Positions 59,636 to 64,000 of a stretch of DNA of 64,000 bases are shown in pieces. The position numbers and the translations under genes were made by a program. The stretch comes from AV40 sp963817335 (GTDB lineage Bacteria > Verrucomicrobiota > Verrucomicrobiia > Chthoniobacterales > UBA10450): assembly GCA_963817335.1 (NCBI GenBank), contig CAWFNX010000005.1, positions 930,001 through 994,000 of the forward strand, in the 5' to 3' direction. The notes under the pieces are model-generated. The model was not told where the DNA came from. It made no database searches and saw nothing but the letters and a program-made list of their open reading frames with translations. Within the stretch, counting starts at the first letter, position 1. The number at the start of each line of letters is the position of its first letter.

Positions 59636-62614
59636 TTAGGGTGACGATGGGGGAACGTTCTTGATGGGACCGGCAGGTTCCTCTGGTCTAAAAAGTTTCA
59701 ATAGCTCCGGCGAGCTCGCCCGAGTGTCCTGAAGCTTGCCATCGAAATAGACCCGAACAAGGAAACCGCCGTAGTGTCGCGCTTCGGCCGGCGGCGGTTG
59801 GACTTTGGGACGGACGTAGTTTGCGGCGATAAACTTGGGCGTCGCATCGGTCCAATCGCGATTCGGAGTAAGCCAGTTGTAGCCGACTTGCGCGTTGGTC
59901 GAGACGAATTTGTTATCATTTGTGAGGTCGTAAAAGGAAACGCTGATCCTGACCACGTGACCATTTTCCGTTTTGGGTGCCGGCTTCACCCCGATTTTAA
60001 GAACGAAATGTTCCTGGGCGTTTGAATCCGCGATCTGAGAGAACGTCGTTTCGGTGATCGCCAATGTTGGATTATAAGAAACGCCCGTCCGTCGCAGAAG
60101 AGCAGGGAAGCGGACATCGGAGTGAAGCGGCCGGAACTCAGGGAGGAACGCGATCCATTGCAAAATTCCAGAGTGTTCTGAAAACGCGCGCTCCAGCCAC
60201 TGAAAGGCTTCGTCATTTTTTCCGAGCGCTACATAAACCGCGGCAATCGACGGAGCCGGCACGTAACGGCTTTGGCTTTCCTGGACCAGTTGATCGAGAA
60301 TCTTTTGCGCATCAGCCGGCTTCCCCATGCGGACATAGGTAATCGCGAGCCCGGTGCTCGGCAGATGTCTGGCCCTTTCTGCCTTCGTATAAAGCTCGAT
60401 CGCTTCCGCAAAGTTTCCATTTTCTCGATAGGCCGCGGCCAGGCTCGAATCGAGATAGAAAAAATTTGGATCGAGTTGCAGCGTTCGCTGGCCCTCGACA
60501 ATGGCGTCACTGATTCTGTTATTGGCCAAATAGGCGGCGGTCGCTACGTAACTGATGATGGGAGAAACCGGGTCTAACCTTTTCGCTTCCAAGATGAGAC
60601 GAAGTCCTTCCTGCGTGTCCCCGCGAAAAAGAGGCAGCAACGCGGAGAAAAAATGAGCAGGGGCAGAATTGGGATCAAGCTGGAGTGCGCGCTGTAACTC
60701 CGCGTCCGCGCCGATTAGATCCCAATCAAGGACCCGTTCGACTTCGCTAAGATAGCAGTGGGCCTCGGCATCTTTCTCGTCCAGCGCGATTGCTTTGAGG
60801 GCTGCCTCTTTTGATTTCGGATACGCGTCAAGCGGCTTGACGTAAACGCCGGCCAGAAAGTACCAAACCTTGGCCATTCCGGTCCAGGCACTCGAAAAGC
60901 TTGGATCCTTGTCGAGGGCTCGTTGAAACAACCCAAGCGCGCGCCGGAGATCGTCCTCGCTTGCCCGGTTGGAAAAATAAAGGCCCTGCAGGTAAAGATC
61001 GTAAACTTCCGGGTCCCGATTTTCGTGGGCGGGAAGCGCAACGGCGAGCTTGATCTTAAGGGCATCAACGATGGCTCTAGTAATTTCATCCTGCAGGGCA
61101 AAAACTCCCTGCAACTCTCGATCGTACGCTTCCGTCCAAAGCTGAAAACCAGTCCGGGTATTGATCAGTTCGGTTGTAATTCGAACATGGTTGCCATCGC
61201 GGCGCACACTTCCCTCCAGCACATTTTCCACGTTTAGTTTCTTTCCTATCTCGCCCACGGTTGCGTTTGTTCCCTTGAATGAGAAGGACGAGGTCCGACC
61301 CAGGACCCGCAGGCCCTCGACTCTGGCCAGCGCGTGCAGAATCTCTTCGCTGATTCCGTCACAGAAATATTCCTGATCCTTGGCCTGGCTGAGATCGATG
61401 AACGGCAAAACGGCGATGCTTTTTTCCGGGGGGTTGGCCGGCAACGGGCGGAACAGATTTCCTCGAGACAACCAGATTGCTGCTGCTCCAATAATCAGGC
61501 CACCCACCGCTGCGCCAACCAATTTCGGATTCCGTCGCGACCATCTCCAGATTCGAGCGGGAATCCCGACGGGACGGGCCGCGATGGGGCGGTTCTCCAA
61601 CCAACGCTGCAAGTCCGCTGCAAGATCGCCCGCAGATCGATAGCGGAGTCTTGGGTCTCGTTCCAAACAGCGCGCGCAAATGATTTCCAAATCGCGGTCA
61701 AGTGAAGGGTTAAGCGAACGAAGTTTGGGCGCGTCTGTTTCCGCTGCTTGTCGGAGTACAGCCAGGGCATTTTCGCCGAGAAACGGCGGTCTTCCGGTCA
61801 GAAGATAAAATAGAATTGCTCCAAGACCGTAAACATCAGCCGCCGGAGTCAGATCGGCGCCGGCACTTGTTGCCTGTTCGGGTGCAATGTACCCCGGTGT
61901 GCCAATGGCAGTCAGTGTTCTGGTGAGATCGTTATTTGCATCCAGGGACTTCGCTAAGCCGAAGTCGCTTACCAGTGGCTCGCCGCGTTCATCGATCAGG
62001 ATATTTCCCGGCTTGAGATCCCGGTGAAAAATTCCGCGACCGTGCGCGTACTCAACTGCGCTGGCTACCTTCTGAATGAGTTGCACGCATCGACGCGGAT
62101 CGGAATGCAAGCTCCGCCCAATTTTCTGAAGGTTGCCGCCTGCGACATATTTCATGCTGAAGAACGGCAGCCCGTCGTCGCTCTCGCCAACATCGTAAAT
62201 TGGCAAAATGTTCGGATGATCCAAATTTGCGGCTGCTTCGGCTTCGCGCCGGAAACGCACCAGCACGTCATTCGAGCCGGCGTGAAAACTAAGGATCCGT
62301 TTTACCGCGACGATGCGCCGGGAATGTCGCTGACGCGCGCGATAAATGACGCCCATGCCGCCACGGGCGATCTCTTCCAGAATTTCGTAATTGCCCATGC
62401 GCCAGTGCTGGTCCGGCACTTTCGCTTCGCCGAGTACGCGCTCGAACGCTTCACTGGATCCCTGAGTGTCAGGTTCTAGTCCTTCACCCAGAAGACAGTT
62501 CACGCACAAACCGTTGTTCAATCGTGTCTTTGTCCCACACTGCTCGCACTGCGCGACTGTTGTGTTCGGCTCCTTCGCAACTTTCGAGTCGGACAGGTCG
62601 CGTGAGTCGCTCAT
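59636..62614 (-). CDS. Ser/Thr kinase with TolB-like/TPR sensor region
   Basis: This is a 992-residue protein. It opens with a zinc-ribbon (CEQCGTKTRLNNGLCVNC, residues 23-40). The kinase domain is about 73-345: ARGGMGVIYRA, VAVKRIL, HRDLKPGN near 197, DFGLAKSLDAN near 216. A membrane helix (about 366-384, LVGAAVGGLIIGAAAIWLS) precedes a TolB/FlgO-like domain (about 400-530, KSIAVLPFIDLSQAKDQEYFCDGISEEIL; NVLEGSVRRDGNHVRIT). About eight TPR units follow (550-830). The end (about 860-992: ISVSFYDLTNDNKFVSTNAQVGYNWLT...) is an extra beta-rich domain of no family I know. It starts 5 bp after the ECF gene's stop, so the two form one operon. Confidence 0.9.
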   Translation of the reverse strand: MSDSRDLSDSKVAKEPNTTVAQCEQCGTKTRLNNGLCVNCLLGEGLEPDTQGSSEAFERVLGEAKVPDQHWRMGNYEILEEIARGGMGVIYRARQRHSRRIVAVKRILSFHAGSNDVLVRFRREAEAAANLDHPNILPIYDVGESDDGLPFFSMKYVAGGNLQKIGRSLHSDPRRCVQLIQKVASAVEYAHGRGIFHRDLKPGNILIDERGEPLVSDFGLAKSLDANNDLTRTLTAIGTPGYIAPEQATSAGADLTPAADVYGLGAILFYLLTGRPPFLGENALAVLRQAAETDAPKLRSLNPSLDRDLEIICARCLERDPRLRYRSAGDLAADLQRWLENRPIAARPVGIPARIWRWSRRNPKLVGAAVGGLIIGAAAIWLSRGNLFRPLPANPPEKSIAVLPFIDLSQAKDQEYFCDGISEEILHALARVEGLRVLGRTSSFSFKGTNATVGEIGKKLNVENVLEGSVRRDGNHVRITTELINTRTGFQLWTEAYDRELQGVFALQDEITRAIVDALKIKLAVALPAHENRDPEVYDLYLQGLYFSNRASEDDLRRALGLFQRALDKDPSFSSAWTGMAKVWYFLAGVYVKPLDAYPKSKEAALKAIALDEKDAEAHCYLSEVERVLDWDLIGADAELQRALQLDPNSAPAHFFSALLPLFRGDTQEGLRLILEAKRLDPVSPIISYVATAAYLANNRISDAIVEGQRTLQLDPNFFYLDSSLAAAYRENGNFAEAIELYTKAERARHLPSTGLAITYVRMGKPADAQKILDQLVQESQSRYVPAPSIAAVYVALGKNDEAFQWLERAFSEHSGILQWIAFLPEFRPLHSDVRFPALLRRTGVSYNPTLAITETTFSQIADSNAQEHFVLKIGVKPAPKTENGHVVRISVSFYDLTNDNKFVSTNAQVGYNWLTPNRDWTDATPKFIAANYVRPKVQPPPAEARHYGGFLVRVYFDGKLQDTRASSPELLKLFRPEEPAGPIKNVPPSSP

Positions 62615-62619
62615 CCAGA

Positions 62620-63393
62620 CTAGGTGTTTGCGGCGGCAAGCGCGGCGCAGAGGTGACGGATTTCGTCGTCCACATCGGCTGGATTTTCCACGGTGTGGGC
62701 AACTTCATCGCGGAGCAACCACCGATAACGCTGACGCATATTATAAAGCTGTTTTTTTACCGCACTCTCCGGGATTCCCAGCGTCGCAGACAGCTCGTGA
62801 TACGAAGTATCTGCGCGTTGCCCGGTAAGATAGCCGCTCAAAGCTTCGAATAACCGGAGCCGTCCTTTGCTTTCACATTCCTCGCGGAGCCGACGAAGCG
62901 TTTGTTCAACAACGGTCGCCGCCCAGCGAAGGTCAAAGAGTGTTTCCGGCGGAAGAGAATCGAGCGCTTGGTCTGGAAGAGAAACTTGCGACGGCGCCGC
63001 GGCCATCCATTCGTCCCAGGAAACAAATTTCAGATCGCCACCGCGTTTCTGGGCACGACTTCGTTCGGTGTCGTTGTTAAGGAAGTTCACCAGTGATTTG
63101 AGCAGGAACGAGCGAAATCGGCCGCGATTCGGATCGGCGCGCTGGAACCAATTGTTTCTGAAAATCATCACAAAAAAATCCTGAGTCAGGTCCTGGGCAT
63201 CTTCGGGTGAGTACCCTCGCCGGCAAACAAATGAGAAGATTGGCCGCCAGTAGGTCCGACAGAGTTCCGACAGAGCGTTGTGTCCTTTTTGTTCCTCCTC
63301 GCTCAGGTCACCGGCGGAAAGGACTATGCTCCATCGAGTTGTGGCGAAGACACCTCGCTCGTTTTTGTCTCCCGCAGCAGCGTTTGACTGCAT
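62620..63393 (-). CDS. ECF-type sigma factor paired with the kinase
   Basis: This is a protein of about 257 residues. It begins GVFATTRWSIVLSAGD, the usual start of the larger ECF factors found next to Ser/Thr kinases in Planctomycetes and Verrucomicrobiota. Region 2: LCRTYWRPIFSFVCRRGYSPEDAQDLTQDFFVMIF near 43-77. Region 4 is near 185-235 with SYHELSATLGIPESAVKKQLYNMRQRYRWLL. A 60-residue linker holds DLKFVSWDEWMAA. The ATG at 63393 has AGGA 9 bases before it; a GTG at 63399 is possible. The kinase gene follows at 5 bp, implying that the kinase controls sigma activity by phosphorylation in place of an anti-sigma factor. Confidence 0.9.
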   Translation of the reverse strand: MQSNAAAGDKNERGVFATTRWSIVLSAGDLSEEEQKGHNALSELCRTYWRPIFSFVCRRGYSPEDAQDLTQDFFVMIFRNNWFQRADPNRGRFRSFLLKSLVNFLNNDTERSRAQKRGGDLKFVSWDEWMAAAPSQVSLPDQALDSLPPETLFDLRWAATVVEQTLRRLREECESKGRLRLFEALSGYLTGQRADTSYHELSATLGIPESAVKKQLYNMRQRYRWLLRDEVAHTVENPADVDDEIRHLCAALAAANT

Positions 63394-63463
63394 AAGCACA
63401 CATCCTCGCCGATCCGGCCCTTTTACAAGCCTAAACGTAATAAGCTATTTTTGCCCGAAATTT

Positions 63464-64000
63464 TCAATGGCCGCCACCGGACATGTTTCCGACCGCTCCG
63501 CTGTTGCTTTGCATTCTCCTGAGAGCTTCGGAACCGGCTCTTTCGACATTGTTCACTCCAACCGAGTCGGCGTTGCCGTTCTCGTCTACTTCAACCCAGC
63601 GACCGCCCAGGTGTGAGCCGGTCTCTGTTGGAATGTAAACGTAATGCTTGCCGTTTTTCGTGACTATTCGGCCTCCAACAACCGAGCTCGTCTTCAAAGC
63701 GAAATTCAGCTCAGTAGATCCCGATTTTGCCAGGACGTTGTTTATCGAAGCTTTGACGCTGCCGCTGATTACGAGGGTCACGCGGTAAGTGACATTCGGA
63801 GTGAGACCGTCAAGAATGTAATGTCCTCGTGGGTCGCTTTTGACGTGTCTGTTCCAATTGCTCGCGTTTCTTGCCTCAACTCGAACCTCGGCGCCGGCGA
63901 TCGGCAGCCCATTCGGGTCCTTAACAATGCCTTCAACGCTGCAATTTTGCGCAAACAAGCTTCGACTAAAGATTAAAGCGGCCAGCACGACCAATTTGGC
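63464..64000 (-). CDS. Small secreted CNA-B/carboxypeptidase-regulatory-like protein C (partial at window edge)
   Basis: This is the third member of the family at 46491 and 47118. At least 179 codons are open to the edge of the window, so the start is probably just outside (the visible signal-peptide part is KLVVLAALIFSRSLFAQ). The beta-sandwich has SVEGIVKDPNGLPIAGAEVRVE and DPRGHYILDGLTPNVTYRVTLVISGSVKASINN. The tail is HYVYIPTETGSHLGGRWVEVDENGN, then ALRRMQSNSG and a Gly-rich end. It lies upstream of the sigma/kinase operon on the same strand, 70 bp away. Confidence 0.82.
   Translation of the reverse strand, partial: AKLVVLAALIFSRSLFAQNCSVEGIVKDPNGLPIAGAEVRVEARNASNWNRHVKSDPRGHYILDGLTPNVTYRVTLVISGSVKASINNVLAKSGSTELNFALKTSSVVGGRIVTKNGKHYVYIPTETGSHLGGRWVEVDENGNADSVGVNNVERAGSEALRRMQSNSGAVGNMSGGGH

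Overview
The window reads as a chromosomal segment of a high-GC, free-living Gram-negative bacterium. The most likely source is a soil Verrucomicrobiota (Chthoniobacterales/Spartobacteria type). This is inference from gene content: an outer-membrane TonB receptor and porin-like protein, many ECF sigma factors and Hanks-type kinases (including an adjacent ECF/kinase pair), speA, a DUF151 nuclease, FloA, and intergenic palindromic repeats of several families. No rRNA, phage, plasmid or CRISPR locus is visible. One tRNA (Leu, CAA) is present.

Layout. 0-8.8 kb: an orphan ECF sigma factor, a glutaredoxin bracketed by repeats, a DUF151 nuclease, arginine decarboxylase (speA), a small alpha/beta hydrolase, an MBOAT/SGNH-like O-acylation pair, and asnS. 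8.8-18.7 kb: a GT39-like membrane glycosyltransferase, a dicarboxylate/amino-acid symporter, threonine synthase, a Coa1-like membrane protein, a small periplasmic protein, a HI0933-type flavoprotein, a YkgJ cysteine-cluster protein, and rpsA with a good sigma70 promoter. 18.9-19.7 kb: a collapsed RND efflux locus in which the start of the adaptor is joined to the end of the permease. 19.7-27.7 kb: housekeeping metabolism comprising a thioredoxin-like protein, cystathionine beta-synthase, a Cys/Met PLP enzyme, aroC, cvpA, gatB and glycerate kinase.

27.8-34.5 kb is a polysaccharide locus: an 1120-residue GH18 / NodB deacetylase / GT2 fusion beside two secreted glycosidase-like proteins (a GH39/GH51-like protein with a discoidin-like region, and a GH26-like lipoprotein). 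35.2-37.4 kb is a sigma / anti-sigma-like / PDZ operon. 37.7-44.8 kb holds a porin-like protein and a signalling island: two paralogous Ser/Thr kinases, each followed within 3 bp by a small secreted protein, with an FHA-adenylate cyclase between them. 44.9-50.7 kb: ammonium transporter, two small CNA-B-like secreted proteins, an NmrA-type protein, tRNA-Leu and floA with its partner. 50.8-56.2 kb: argC-J-B-D-F, overlapping or nearly so. 56.5-64 kb: a TonB receptor, a kinase-TPR protein, its ECF sigma factor, and a third CNA-B-like protein running off the window edge.

The most unusual feature is the repeat landscape. A double-palindrome element bounded by TGTAGGG and CCCTACA occurs at least seven times. 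Most copies abut genes. One supplies the last 17 codons of the GH26 gene, and one is inserted as exactly 18 in-frame codons in argD, just before the PLP-lysine segment. Short tandem repeats likewise add residues to glycerate kinase and argJ and fill the leader of asnS. Second themes are the repeated kinase + secreted-protein gene pairs, and a three-member family of small secreted proteins ending in a shared TGSxLxGRWVEV-type motif. All functions are predicted from sequence only.
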